64,000 nucleotides of DNA from Alicyclobacillus shizuokensis NBRC 103103. GTDB lineage: Bacteria > Bacillota > Bacilli > Alicyclobacillales > Alicyclobacillaceae. The notes beneath the pieces were generated by a model. It was not told the DNA's origin. It did not search any database and saw only the letters and a list, made by a program, of their open reading frames with translations. How positions within the stretch are numbered: position 1 is the stretch's first letter; each line of letters starts with the position of its first letter. Shown in pieces: positions 52,798 through 61,274 of the stretch. The position numbers were made by a program, and so were the translations under genes. The DNA lies in assembly GCF_001552255.1 (NCBI RefSeq), contig NZ_BCQV01000013.1, positions 62,001-126,000 on the forward strand, in the 5' to 3' direction.

Positions 52798-53193
52798 CTA
52801 CTTCAGGCGCTGGGTGGCATCCACCACCGTCATCCAGCCCGTGAATTCAGCCCCACCGGCCCCGGCCGGATCGGAAATGTATTCAAAGCGGCCACTCGTC
52901 CAAGGGGCGAAGCCGATTGTCGACACCCGGCCAGGGGCTAAGGTCTCCGTGTAAATGCGGTAGTAGGGTATGGAAAACTGATGCTCCTTCTTGCCGACGT
53001 TGATCACACGCAGCTGCAGCGGCTGGTTCAGCGCCACCAAGATGTTTTGCGGGCGAAAGCCCGCGTCCGTGATGGCAATCTGCAGCGTACGCGGTTGGGC
53101 CTGGACGTGCGGAGCGGAGAGGGGAGAGAGCCCGGTTGCGGCGAACGCCGCTGCCGCCAAAGCCCAACGCCCCCATGTTGAACATCGATGCAT
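52798..53193 (-). CDS. Secreted cupredoxin-domain protein
   Basis: A 131-residue exported protein. The signal peptide (WALAAAAFAATGLSPLSAP) probably is cut near residue 33. The rest is a small cupredoxin-like beta sandwich with ITDAGFRPQNILVALNQPLQ, and NVGKKEHQFSIPY containing a conserved His. The usual second copper cluster (Cys-His-Met) is not obvious, so it may bind copper weakly or not at all. ATG 53193 follows GAGGTGG. It is convergent with the drug exporter gene and upstream-divergent from the LCP gene. Confidence 0.82.
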   Translation of the reverse strand: MHRCSTWGRWALAAAAFAATGLSPLSAPHVQAQPRTLQIAITDAGFRPQNILVALNQPLQLRVINVGKKEHQFSIPYYRIYTETLAPGRVSTIGFAPWTSGRFEYISDPAGAGGAEFTGWMTVVDATQRLK

Positions 53194-53426
53194 AGTTACC
53201 ACCTCAACCATAGATTTCCCGAATAGCCCGGAGGCATACGCGCCACTGGCCTCAGGAATCCGCAAATTCGTCAACGGTGAACACCCGGTCCTATAGAAAT
53301 CGCTGGCTGTACGTGGTAGAGTATGTCTATCCATGTCGTTTGGACGGTTTGCGGCGCACTGTTGGCAGCACGGGATCGCCGTGGACACATGCCGCAGAGG
53401 CTATTCTGTTATGATGAGGGGAAAAT

Positions 53427-54482
53427 ATGGCGAATCGTGAAACCCGACGCGCGTCGGGCAAGCCGCGCAAAAAAAAGCGGCATATCCTGCGCAACACCCT
53501 GTTGTCAATCGCGGTCATCTTGGGCGCGGCGGCCGGGGTTAGCGCGTGGGAATACCACAAACTGCAACCGCAGAACCATTTCAGCAACCTGCCCATCGTC
53601 ACTCCAACGGGCGAATCGAAGCAAAACACCACCCTGCCGAGCGGCGTGTTCAATGTTTTGCTCATCGGATCAGACCAACGCCCGGGAGAGAAGGCCAGCC
53701 ACACCGATTCGATGGTGCTGGTGCACGTCGACCTTCAGAGCCACCAGTACAACATGCTCAGTATTCCGCGCGACACGCGGGTGTACATGCAGGGATACGG
53801 GTACACGAAGTTGACCAGTGTGCAATACATCGCCCAGTCCGTGCACGGCACCAAGGAGGGCATCCTTCAAGCCGTCGCAGCTGTAAGTCAACTGACAGGC
53901 GTTCCTATCAACTACTATGCGGAAACCAACTACTGGGGACTCCAGGACTTGGTCAACGCCCTCGGCGGCATCACGATGGACCTGCCGTTTGACGTACGTC
54001 TGACCCACCCATGGTATAAGGAAGACCGGGGCAAGGTGTACACCAAGGGTGTGCATACCATGACCGGCAAAGATGTCGCGGAAGTGGTGCATGAACGGGA
54101 TTCTCTGCCCGGAACCGATTATGGCCGGCAGCAGCTGCAGCAACTGGCGCTGGCGGGAATCGCCAAGAAGGCGATGAGCCCGGCGGAGATTCCGCATCTG
54201 CCGGCGCTGGCCGCGGAGATTCCCAAATTCCTGATCGCCACCAACATGTCCACAGAGGATTTTTTGAGCCTGGGTTTGGCGGTGAAATCGGACTTCAATT
54301 CAAGCAGTGAAATTCACCATTACCAGGTACCGGGGACCAACGAGACGATGTACGACGACATCCTCAAGAATTATAACTCGGAAATTGTCCTGGATAAAAC
54401 CAAGCTGCACCAAATCATTCAGGAGCATTTTGTCGGACGGATCGAAAACAACTCGGGCGGCAAGAGCTCCACAAGCGGCTGA
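53427..54482 (+). CDS. LytR-CpsA-Psr (LCP) family protein
   Basis: A 351-residue membrane-anchored enzyme that attaches teichoic acids or other polymers to peptidoglycan. A basic start and one helix (ILRNTLLSIAVILGAAAGV) lead to the extracellular LCP domain with NVLLIGSDQRPGEKASHTDS, MLSIPRDTRVYMQGYGYTK and VVHERDSLPGTDYGRQQLQ, which hold the conserved Arg and Asp residues that bind polyprenyl-phosphate. ATG 53427 follows GAGGGGAAA. It belongs to the envelope-gene stretch between 42 and 55 kb. Confidence 0.94.
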   Translation: MANRETRRASGKPRKKKRHILRNTLLSIAVILGAAAGVSAWEYHKLQPQNHFSNLPIVTPTGESKQNTTLPSGVFNVLLIGSDQRPGEKASHTDSMVLVHVDLQSHQYNMLSIPRDTRVYMQGYGYTKLTSVQYIAQSVHGTKEGILQAVAAVSQLTGVPINYYAETNYWGLQDLVNALGGITMDLPFDVRLTHPWYKEDRGKVYTKGVHTMTGKDVAEVVHERDSLPGTDYGRQQLQQLALAGIAKKAMSPAEIPHLPALAAEIPKFLIATNMSTEDFLSLGLAVKSDFNSSSEIHHYQVPGTNETMYDDILKNYNSEIVLDKTKLHQIIQEHFVGRIENNSGGKSSTSG

Positions 54483-54560
54483 GAAGTCTCCCGAGAGGGC
54501 GCTCGTCTGGATGAACCCGCCACCGACTTCCGCGTGGTCTCCGGCTCGTTCGGCCGTCGG

Positions 54561-55217
54561 TCAATCCCCCAGGAATAAGCGCGCAGCACAGTACGCCACG
54601 ATGAACGACGCCACCAGGCAAACCACAAACCAGACCGCTGTGCGCAGCGCCGGGGACTTGCGCTCTCGCTCGCTTACTGGCGCCTGCGACGAATCCATGT
54701 CCGATTCATCAGCACGCCAACGTCCGGCTGGCACATCAATCAGCCGCGTGTCCTCCGGCGTCTGCTGGGGCGTGGCCCACGCGTGCTTGTCCACCGCTGC
54801 ACCACCGGACGGCGCACGGCGGCTGGAGGACTCCCAGTGTTTACTAGATCGCGGCTCATCCGCCTCGCGCCCCTCCCGATGGGAGGAGGCGCCGGTGTCC
54901 AGGCTCTCGCTCAACGGTACACCTATCATCTCGGCCAATTCCACATCGTCTTTGCACCAGACCAAATCCAAGGGATAGAACAACGCGTTACCGTCAAAGT
55001 CGTGACCGACCGGACGGCCGCGATACAGTGCGATGAACACCCCGCGCCCGCGCGCGTCCGAAAGTGCCTGTTCCAGCCACGGGGTCTCTTCGCCCGGGCG
55101 CGCGTAGTAGCGGGAATTCAGGACGTAATTGCCTGCTTCAGCACTCTCCGCCGCTTCTATGTGTCGACGCGCCACGGCTGGGGATTCCTCAAAGCGAATG
55201 AAGACCAGGTACTCCAC
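54561..55217 (-). CDS. Hypothetical protein with C-terminal membrane anchor
   Basis: A 218-residue protein. The N-terminal 100 residues look like a compact alpha/beta domain (MEYLVFIRFEESPAVA, VFIALYRGRPVGHDFDGNA), residues 105-185 are polar and probably disordered, and the end is one membrane helix, LRTAVWFVVCLVASFIVAYC. The globular part would face the cytoplasm as a tail-anchored protein. GTG 55217 has AAGGTGG upstream. I do not recognise the family. It is divergent from the folD region. Confidence 0.75.
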   Translation of the reverse strand: MEYLVFIRFEESPAVARRHIEAAESAEAGNYVLNSRYYARPGEETPWLEQALSDARGRGVFIALYRGRPVGHDFDGNALFYPLDLVWCKDDVELAEMIGVPLSESLDTGASSHREGREADEPRSSKHWESSSRRAPSGGAAVDKHAWATPQQTPEDTRLIDVPAGRWRADESDMDSSQAPVSERERKSPALRTAVWFVVCLVASFIVAYCAARLFLGD

Positions 55218-55329
55218 CTATCCGTACCACCTTCTGTCGCCATCTGCGGATCTCGATCGACCAAACTCGACATGATATGCCCTAGCATACCATGAATCCA
55301 ATCCGTTCGACGACGCTGGCGGGAGCACC

Positions 55330-55358
55330 TTGACCAATTCCGCAACCCTTGTTATCCT
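55330..55358 (+). promoter_or_regulatory. SigA-type promoter for the ZTP-riboswitch-folD transcript
   Basis: TTGACC (55330-55335) and TATCCT (55353-55358) with exactly 17 bases between. It predicts a leader of about 210 bases that contains the whole riboswitch. A further stem (GTTCCTA 55409-55415 with TAGGAAC 55436-55442) precedes the aptamer. Confidence 0.6.
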
Positions 55359-55441
55359 GGGAACGGATTGGCTGGGAGCCGCGCGCTCTGACTCCGCTCC
55401 CCTGCGAAGTTCCTAGCGCGAATGCCAACAATGGATAGGAA

Positions 55442-55556
55442 CCACCATATGACTGGCGGAACGTGGAGCACCACGAGGGAGTATGGTGGATAGAATACAG
55501 CCGACCGCCTGGGCGAACACGTACGAGGTACGTGTGTACAGCTCAGACGGTCTTTT
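55442..55556 (+). ncRNA. ZTP (pfl-motif) riboswitch with attenuator, upstream of folD
   Basis: The conserved pfl features appear in order: P1 arms CCACCATA (55442-55449) and TATGGTGG (55482-55489), GACTGGCGG after the 5' arm, P2 stem CGTGG-AGCA-CCACG (55462-55475), GAGGGAG, then the invariant CCGCCTGGGC (55505-55514). GACCGCCTGGGC (55503-55514) can instead pair with GCTCAGACGGTC (55541-55552), with an inner ACACGTAC/GTACGTGT stem, and TTTT follows: a terminator that destroys the aptamer core. ZTP or ZMP, which build up when 10-formyl-THF is short, should favour read-through into folD. ZTP riboswitches are known in front of folD. Confidence 0.9.
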
Positions 55557-55574
55557 CGTTAGGAGGGGCAGCTG

Positions 55575-56477
55575 ATGACCATGCAACTGTGCGGCCGTGG
55601 CCTGGCTGAAGACATTCGCGCACGCGTTCGCGCGCAGGCGCTGGCGTGGCAGGCCCGCGGAGTCACGCCGCGAATGGTGACCGTGCTGGTGGAAGGTGAT
55701 GCGGCTTCGGATTTTTACGCCAACGCCAAGCGCCGCACTGCCCGCCAGCTCGGCATCGAACTGGAGGTGCGGCAACTGCCCGCTGACACCTCGCAGGCGC
55801 AGCTGTTGTCGGTGCTGGAACAGTTGAACAGAGACCCGCTCGTGCACGGCATCATGGTCGAGCTGCCGTTGCCGCCAAGCATTGATACGCAGACCGTTAC
55901 CGCCGCCATCCGCCCGGACAAGGACATCGACGGCCTGACGCCACACAACCGCATGGCCAACCTCTGCGGCATACCCGGCATTTATCCAGCCACGCCGGAG
56001 GCCTGCGTGCAACTGGCCGAGTATCACGGCTATCCCCTGGCCGGAAGACATGCCGTCCTGGTCGGGTGCGGGCAGACCGTCGGCCAGCCGCTGTTGCATC
56101 TGCTCCTGCGCAAAGGAGCCACCGTGACCGTCTGCCATATCGGTACCCCCGATCTGCGGGTGCACACGCGCCAGGCGGACATCCTGTTTGTCGCCGTCGG
56201 CAAGGCCGGCCTGATTCGTGAGGACATGGTGCACGAGCGGCTGTGGGTGATAGACGCCGGCATCAACGAATCCCCGGACGGTGGCGTGGTGGGAGATGTC
56301 CATCCGGCCGCCGCGGCCCGCGCGGCCGCCTGCTCCCCCGTCCCGGGCGGCGTCGGACCCGTGACCACCGCGCTCTTGTTCTCCAACTTGATGCAGGCTC
56401 TGCGTCTGCAGCAGCCGCGAAAGACGAAGCCGCAAAACAAGCCTGTAGGACGGGCTGGAGGAGGTGCCCAGTGGTGA
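55575..56477 (+). CDS. folD: FolD-type methylene-THF dehydrogenase/methenyl-THF cyclohydrolase, divergent
   Basis: A 300-residue FolD homologue for the one-carbon route between methylene-THF and 10-formyl-THF. The catalytic Tyr and Lys are kept in FYANAKRRTA, the Asp in DKDIDGLTPHN, and PGGVGPVTTALL is normal. But the motif usually QLPLP reads VELPLPP (Gln to Glu), PCTP reads PATP, and the NADP loop, usually GRS, reads VGCGQTVGQP, losing the Arg-Ser pair. The C-terminal 20 residues are basic and disordered. ATG 55575 follows AGGAGGGG and is under the ZTP riboswitch. Activity balance or cofactor use may differ from standard FolD. Confidence 0.9.
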   Translation: MTMQLCGRGLAEDIRARVRAQALAWQARGVTPRMVTVLVEGDAASDFYANAKRRTARQLGIELEVRQLPADTSQAQLLSVLEQLNRDPLVHGIMVELPLPPSIDTQTVTAAIRPDKDIDGLTPHNRMANLCGIPGIYPATPEACVQLAEYHGYPLAGRHAVLVGCGQTVGQPLLHLLLRKGATVTVCHIGTPDLRVHTRQADILFVAVGKAGLIREDMVHERLWVIDAGINESPDGGVVGDVHPAAAARAAACSPVPGGVGPVTTALLFSNLMQALRLQQPRKTKPQNKPVGRAGGGAQW

Positions 56478-56544
56478 AGGGATGGATGCCCACGGCCAGC
56501 GCCGCCACAGCCAGGCATTCTCCGCCGGGCACACCGCACCCATG

Positions 56545-57546
56545 TCAATAATATGTGCGCAGCACCGTCAGCCGACCGTCGCTGGCCAGCTCATAGTCGT
56601 CGATGCTCGCTGGCACCAACAGTGTGTCCCCGGCCTTGAGCGGCAGCTCTTCCTTCTGCCAGCGCAACACGCCCGATCCGTCCGCGCAGATGAGGATGTC
56701 CGGGTTGCCCGGGCGGCCGCTCTGCAGAGTCGCCGATGCCTGCTCCAACTCCACTTTGTCCAGCGTGAAATACGGACAGGTGACCAACCGCAGCATCGTC
56801 CAGCCATTCCCTTTGCCGAGGATGCGACGCTCGGTGGCGTCTTCCACATGCCGTTTCTGAGCCAGAAGCTCGTCCGCGTCATCCCGGAAGATCATGGCAT
56901 CGGCCGCCCTCTCGACATGCAGCTCCCGCGGCCGTCCGTCCTTACCCACGCGATCCCAATCGTACACGCGGTACGTGACGTCCGAAGTCTGCTGCACCTC
57001 AATCACCATCGTTCCCCCCAACAGCGCGTGCAGGGTGCGCGACGGGACGTAGACCACGTCTCCCGGCTGAATCGGCCGGTACTCCAAGAAATCCTTCACC
57101 CGGCCCTCCAGCACCGCTGCCCGATATTGCTCGCGGTTCTGAAAACGGTGCCCGTAATTGACCTGGCCCCGCTCGGGGCACTTGAGCACGTACCAAGCCT
57201 CTGTCTTGCCAAAATCACCCTCGTGTTCCTTCGCGTAGGCGTCGTCCGGATGGATTTGCACGGACAAATCTGTACTGGCTTCCAGGAACTTCACCAACAG
57301 TGGAAAGCGGGGCTGCGGTGAGTCGCCCAGGTACTCCTCTGGATACTGTGCCGTCAGGTCCACCAGCGACTTGCCGGCAAGCCAGCCGTTGCTGACCACG
57401 CTCGTGCCGTTGGGGTGACCGGACAGCACCCAATACTCTCCTATCGGCGCCTCGGTGGCAACACCAAACCAGGACTTGAGCACACCCCCGCCCCAAATCC
57501 GTTCCATGGCGATGGGAGCGAACTTGACTGGATAAAACATGGCCAT
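56545..57546 (-). CDS. manA: Mannose-6-phosphate isomerase, class I
   Basis: A 333-residue zinc isomerase of mannose-6-P and fructose-6-P, feeding nucleotide-mannose or mannose use. The cupin metal site appears in LSVQIHPDDAYAKEHEG (Gln, His, Glu) and VPSRTLHALLGG (His); IWGGGVLKSWFG and GEYWVLSGHPNG at the N-terminus are typical. ATG 57546 has AAGGGGAAGG upstream. It converges on folD with a 67-base gap and belongs to no visible operon. Confidence 0.95.
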   Translation of the reverse strand: MAMFYPVKFAPIAMERIWGGGVLKSWFGVATEAPIGEYWVLSGHPNGTSVVSNGWLAGKSLVDLTAQYPEEYLGDSPQPRFPLLVKFLEASTDLSVQIHPDDAYAKEHEGDFGKTEAWYVLKCPERGQVNYGHRFQNREQYRAAVLEGRVKDFLEYRPIQPGDVVYVPSRTLHALLGGTMVIEVQQTSDVTYRVYDWDRVGKDGRPRELHVERAADAMIFRDDADELLAQKRHVEDATERRILGKGNGWTMLRLVTCPYFTLDKVELEQASATLQSGRPGNPDILICADGSGVLRWQKEELPLKAGDTLLVPASIDDYELASDGRLTVLRTYY

Positions 57547-57953
57547 GCGCACCTTCCCCTTTCGGTATCATCCGTCCCATTGGGCGGCCAAAGGGCCTAA
57601 CCACGCCCCGCGAACATAAAAAACCGCCCCTGCTGTCCAGCATGGCGGCCCGCCCGCCCACAGCGGCCTCTGGCTGCGGGTTTATCTCTGACCGACATCT
57701 TAGCACAGGGGATGGCCTCCGGCAAATCATGCCCGTGGCAAAATCCGGGATGCTCCCGCGCGAAGCGGATCACCACGGAGCCGATCATAAGGGGTCCTAG
57801 ATCCACTACACGATTTAGCGCGCCCGATTCCATCGCCAGTTCAGCCTCAAGATGAGACCCAAAATCTATGATATGATAGCAGATATATCATAATATATCT
57901 TCGCAGATTTCGCAGATGGATTCATGCCTCTTTTAAGGCGGCAGAATCAGACC
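57547..57953. other. Gene-free stretch between manA and the GntR regulator
   Basis: I see no coding frame with similarity. The left two-thirds are GC-rich, with G/C tracts in the manA leader. The right third turns AT-rich and holds the inverted repeat at 57867-57892, suited to regulator binding and a promoter for the GntR gene. A manA promoter must also lie here but no clear hexamers stand out. Confidence 0.5.
57867..57892. promoter_or_regulatory. Inverted repeat upstream of the GntR gene
   Basis: TATGATAT (57867-57874) and ATATCATA (57885-57892) are perfect inverted 8-mers with a 10-base spacer in an AT-rich stretch. They lie about 110 bases before the regulator start and could be its operator. 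Confidence 0.45.
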
Positions 57954-57977
57954 GACACAATTTTTGACACAATTTTT
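57954..57977 (+). repeat. Tandem 12-bp direct repeat
   Basis: GACACAATTTTT occurs twice head to tail (57954-57965 and 57966-57977) in the leader directly before the GntR gene. It may be a slippage product or may influence expression. Confidence 0.7.
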
Positions 57978-57999
57978 ATGGAAGGATCGTTTCCCTGTT

Positions 58000-58722
58000 A
58001 TGCATGAGCATACTTCAACGCCAATCAACACGGCTTTGCCAAACGACTCGAGCGATTTCCCAGTCACTCGCGAGAAGCATGTCGTAGACCGGCTGCGACA
58101 CGCTATACTCGTGGGTCAGTACCGTCCCGGTGAGCGATTGGATCAGGCAGAAATCGCGAAGCAATTTCAGGTCAGCCTGAGCCCCGTTCGTGAGGCCATT
58201 CGGACGCTTTCTGCCGAAGGCTTAGTGACCATATATCCACACCGCGGTGCATTCGTCACCGAACGAAGCCCGGCAGAGATTGAGGAACTCCATTTTATCC
58301 GCGCCCTCCTGGAAGGTGCTGCCATCCGACGGGCGGTTCCGTACATGACCCCGGAGAGGCTAAGCCGTCTGCGTGAAATTATCCATCTCGCGGAGAACTC
58401 AGATGACTTCGTCACCATTCAGGCGTTGAATCATCAATTTCACCAGACCATATACACCGCCTGCGAGCAACCGAACCTCCTGGAGCTCGTGATGCACCTG
58501 CGCAACAAAGTGGCCCCCTATATTCGGTTGTACCTTGATTACGGGATGCGCAGTGAAGCATGGGAATCTCACCGCAAGATTTACGAGGCGTGCGCTAAAG
58601 GGAATGCCGCGCTCGCAGAACAAGAGATGCACGCGCATATCAATCAGGTGTGCCAAGGAATCCTTGCATCCCTGCGAAACGACGCCACAGCCACCGATGC
58701 CTCCAAAGAATCCCGCAGTTGA
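58000..58722 (+). CDS. GntR-family (FadR/FCD subgroup) transcriptional regulator
   Basis: A 240-residue regulator. The N-terminal winged helix-turn-helix (GERLDQAEIAKQFQVSLSPV, REAIRTLSAEGLVTI) is followed by the helical FCD ligand domain (LHFIRALLEGAAIRRAV, NHQFHQTIYTAC, SHRKIYEAC) with the histidines that usually bind a metal. Such proteins sense organic acids or aromatic intermediates. ATG 58000 is used, with GGAAGGAT upstream; an in-frame TTG at 57964 is less likely. The nearest possible targets are the thiolase and maleylacetate-reductase remnant on the opposite strand. Confidence 0.9.
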   Translation: MHEHTSTPINTALPNDSSDFPVTREKHVVDRLRHAILVGQYRPGERLDQAEIAKQFQVSLSPVREAIRTLSAEGLVTIYPHRGAFVTERSPAEIEELHFIRALLEGAAIRRAVPYMTPERLSRLREIIHLAENSDDFVTIQALNHQFHQTIYTACEQPNLLELVMHLRNKVAPYIRLYLDYGMRSEAWESHRKIYEACAKGNAALAEQEMHAHINQVCQGILASLRNDATATDASKESRS

Positions 58723-58813
58723 ACTGTAGGATAGCGTCCCAAACGATCCTCCTCGCCGGATAAGCCAGCGAGCGGTACCGCATAGCACTAGAGTGGAGCA
58801 CGGATAAGGTGCT

Positions 58814-58900
58814 TTACGACAGGTCGGCCGGATAAGGGATGTCCTCCGGCACATAGGTGACATCTAGCAAGAGTTTGCCTTTGTTCATGGGCGCTTCCAT
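58814..58900 (-). CDS. 28-residue ORF following the thiolase gene (possibly a truncated gene)
   Basis: ATG 58900 has a good GGAGGAG site that overlaps the end of the thiolase gene, and the product begins MNKGKLLLDVTY after a short lead and ends at TAA 58814. The strong ribosome site and coupling suggest this was the beginning of a longer operon gene cut short by a deletion. I cannot identify the family from 28 residues. Confidence 0.4.
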   Translation of the reverse strand: MEAPMNKGKLLLDVTYVPEDIPYPADLS

Positions 58901-58901
58901 A

Positions 58902-60101
58902 TCACTCCTCCACCGTTTCGACAACCGTCGCCAAACCTTGACCCACTCCCACGCATAGAGTGGCAAGCCCGTAGCGACCGCCAGCCTGGCGAAGCTGCCT
59001 CACCAACGTCCCAATCAGCCTCGCGCCGGAACAACCCAATGGGTGACCTAACGCAATGGCTCCGCCGTTGGGGTTCACCTTCTCCATCGGCAATCCCAGT
59101 TCGCGAATGCACGCAAGCGATTGAGAAGCAAATGCCTCGTTGAGCTCAATCCAGTCCAGGTCGTCGACCGACAGCCCCGTCTTTTTTAACACCTTTTGGG
59201 TGGCGCCAATCGGCCCGATGCCCATGATGCGCGGACTGACCCCCGACGCGGCAGAGGCAATGTAACGGGCCAACGGCTTCAGCCCCAGTTCACGCCCCTT
59301 TCGTTCCGAGACCAAGAGTAGCGCCGCGGCTCCATCGTTCAAGCTGGAAGAATTCCCGGCCGTCACCGTACCGCCAGGACGAAACGCTGGCCGCAGCTTG
59401 GCCAACGCCTGCCGCGTCGTCTGTGGACGAGGCTGCTCGTCCGCCTCGACCACCGTTTCTCCCTGTGGCCCCCGCACCACCACCGGGACAATTTCGCCCC
59501 GGAAGAAGCCGGCTTCCTGCGCTTTCGCCACCTTATGTTGACTGGAAAGGGCGAATTCGTCCTGGTCCTCGCGCGAGATGCCGAATTGTTCGGCCACATT
59601 TTCCGCGGTCTCGCCCATGCTCTCCAGCGGGTACGGAAAGTTTGGATTCCCCATGCGCCAACCCAAGGTAGTGTCCCACAATGTTTGATTCCCGCGGACA
59701 AATTCCACTTCAGGCTTGGGCAGTACCATCGGCGCACGCGTCATGCTCTCGACCCCACCGGCCACGGCGACGTCAATCTCCCCCAGCGCGATGGCGCGGG
59801 CCGCCTGGTTGACTGCCTCTAGGCCGGATGCGCAAAGCCGGTTGACCGTTACGCCCGGCACGCTGTCTGGAAGCCCGGCCAGCAACAGCCCCATTCTCGC
59901 TACGTTTCGATTGTCCTCACCCGCTTGGTTTGCACATCCCATCACCACTTCCTCGACTTGTCCGGCCTCCACGCCAGCGCGCCGAACCACCTCACGAATG
60001 ACGTGCGCAGCGAGATCATCTGGGCGAACCCGCTTTAATGCACCACCGTGACGCCCAATCGGCGTTCGAACGTATTCCACAATCCATACGGATTCAAGCA
60101 T
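58902..60101 (-). CDS. Thiolase, beta-ketoadipyl-CoA thiolase-like
   Basis: A 399-residue thiolase that would cleave 3-oxoadipyl-CoA to succinyl-CoA and acetyl-CoA. The nucleophile Cys is in [16 protein letters not shown], with [16 protein letters not shown], the His motif [16 protein letters not shown] and the last Cys in TLCVGVGQG. The segment [17 protein letters not shown] is characteristic of PcaF/PaaJ-type enzymes, but a general acetyl-CoA acetyltransferase remains possible. ATG 60101 has GGGAGGG upstream. It lies downstream of the maleylacetate reductase remnant, whose product beta-ketoadipate leads to this step. Confidence 0.88.
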   Translation of the reverse strand: MLESVWIVEYVRTPIGRHGGALKRVRPDDLAAHVIREVVRRAGVEAGQVEEVVMGCANQAGEDNRNVARMGLLLAGLPDSVPGVTVNRLCASGLEAVNQAARAIALGEIDVAVAGGVESMTRAPMVLPKPEVEFVRGNQTLWDTTLGWRMGNPNFPYPLESMGETAENVAEQFGISREDQDEFALSSQHKVAKAQEAGFFRGEIVPVVVRGPQGETVVEADEQPRPQTTRQALAKLRPAFRPGGTVTAGNSSSLNDGAAALLLVSERKGRELGLKPLARYIASAASGVSPRIMGIGPIGATQKVLKKTGLSVDDLDWIELNEAFASQSLACIRELGLPMEKVNPNGGAIALGHPLGCSGARLIGTLVRQLRQAGGRYGLATLCVGVGQGLATVVETVEE

Positions 60102-60203
60102 GCTTCGCGGATACCCTCCCATCTCCTTGCGTTTCATTCGATTCAAACGTGAACTTTCGGAGGAGGCACAACCGGCACGAAAATCATGTCGACTGCGACC
60201 TCA

Positions 60204-60722
60204 TCAGCCCAACTCCGGGCGCTCCCCGCGGAAAGCAAGTTCCAGCAATCGCCGAATCTCGGACCGCTTGGGCATACGGGGATTGTAAAATGAATCCGTC
60301 GTCACCAATTCGGCAACCTCATCCAAATCGGAAGCCTGCATGCCGAGCTCTTTCAAAGAGGACGGAATCTGGAAGCGACGCTCAAAGTCGTACAGCAAAC
60401 CCGCAACCTCTGAAGGATGGGCATCCGGATGGCCCAACGCCCCCGCAATCGCCCGCATCGCTGAATCGGTCGCTGAGGCGTTGTAAGCCACCGCGTATGG
60501 CAAGACCACGGCGTGGGTCTCGGCGTGCGGCAGATTGCACTTTCCGCCTAGTGCGTGGCATAACTTGTGGTGCAGAGCCATTCCCACAGTGGCGAGAACC
60601 ATACCGCCGATCCAGCCGCCGTATAGGGCTTCGGAACGTGCCTCCCGATCCTCAGGGTTCGCGGCGATGCTTGGCAAGCTTGCAGCCAGGGACCGGATCC
60701 CATCCTCGGCCACTCGGAAAAT
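60204..60722 (-). pseudogene. Maleylacetate reductase C-terminal fragment
   Basis: About 172 codons match the C-terminal half of maleylacetate reductases, iron-type alcohol dehydrogenases that make beta-ketoadipate. Clear segments are AEDGIRSLAASLP, LYGGWIGGMVLATVGMALHH, KLCHALGGKCNLPHAETHAV and the metal-site His there. Intact proteins have about 355 residues with an N-terminal NAD domain; none of it is found in the 500 bases upstream in any frame. The fragment probably results from a deletion. The remaining 3' part shows no stop or shift, so the event may be recent. Confidence 0.82.
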
Positions 60723-60740
60723 GAAGCGGCAGGTATGCAC

Positions 60741-61274
60741 TCGTCATTCCTCCCGCACCGGATGCACCAAGACGGAACAACCGCTTGGTATCGCCCGGTC
60801 GCAAGTTTCCAAGTGGTATCCCGTGAAGTGGTAGAAATCCATCATTTGGATCCCAAGTATGGCAGTCTACTTTTTGTGTAACACAGAATCCGCTGCCAAT
60901 CGTGGTGCGGGTCCCGGCTTCAGCTTTATCATGGACTCCATGCTCAAGCAGCGGAGAGATACCAGCCACCTCTTCGTGTCTTCCTGTAAGAAAGTCCACA
61001 TCAGGCGGTTTACAAAGTCTCGCTTCTGGTTCACCCACCGTACCGTGCAACTGTTCTCGGACTGCTTCCCGAGTGGACCGAGCGATGTTTTATTTTATAG
61101 TAAATATAAAATATAAAGTCGAATTTGTAAAGATAACACCTCTTCTGCTGAGGACAGCTGAATTTCCTAGCCCCGAGTGGCGCAGGAACGTGTCCATGCA
61201 CTGCGGCACGGACGGAGACGCCACGACCCCCCACGGGCAAAACCACGGATCAAGGGGTCGTGGAACTCATGACG
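60741..61274. other. Region between the macA and MFS gene fragments
   Basis: No recognisable gene in any frame; a 132-codon leftward frame (61050-60652) has no similarity I can name. An AT-rich patch at 61087-61130 looks promoter-like. This stretch probably contains the deletion junctions that removed the front of the maleylacetate reductase gene and the end of the MFS gene. Confidence 0.45.

Noticed and set aside
60652-61050. 132-codon minus-strand ORF as the missing front of the maleylacetate reductase
   Set aside because: It is in another frame and lacks the NAD-binding Gly-rich motif and all N-terminal landmarks of that family.
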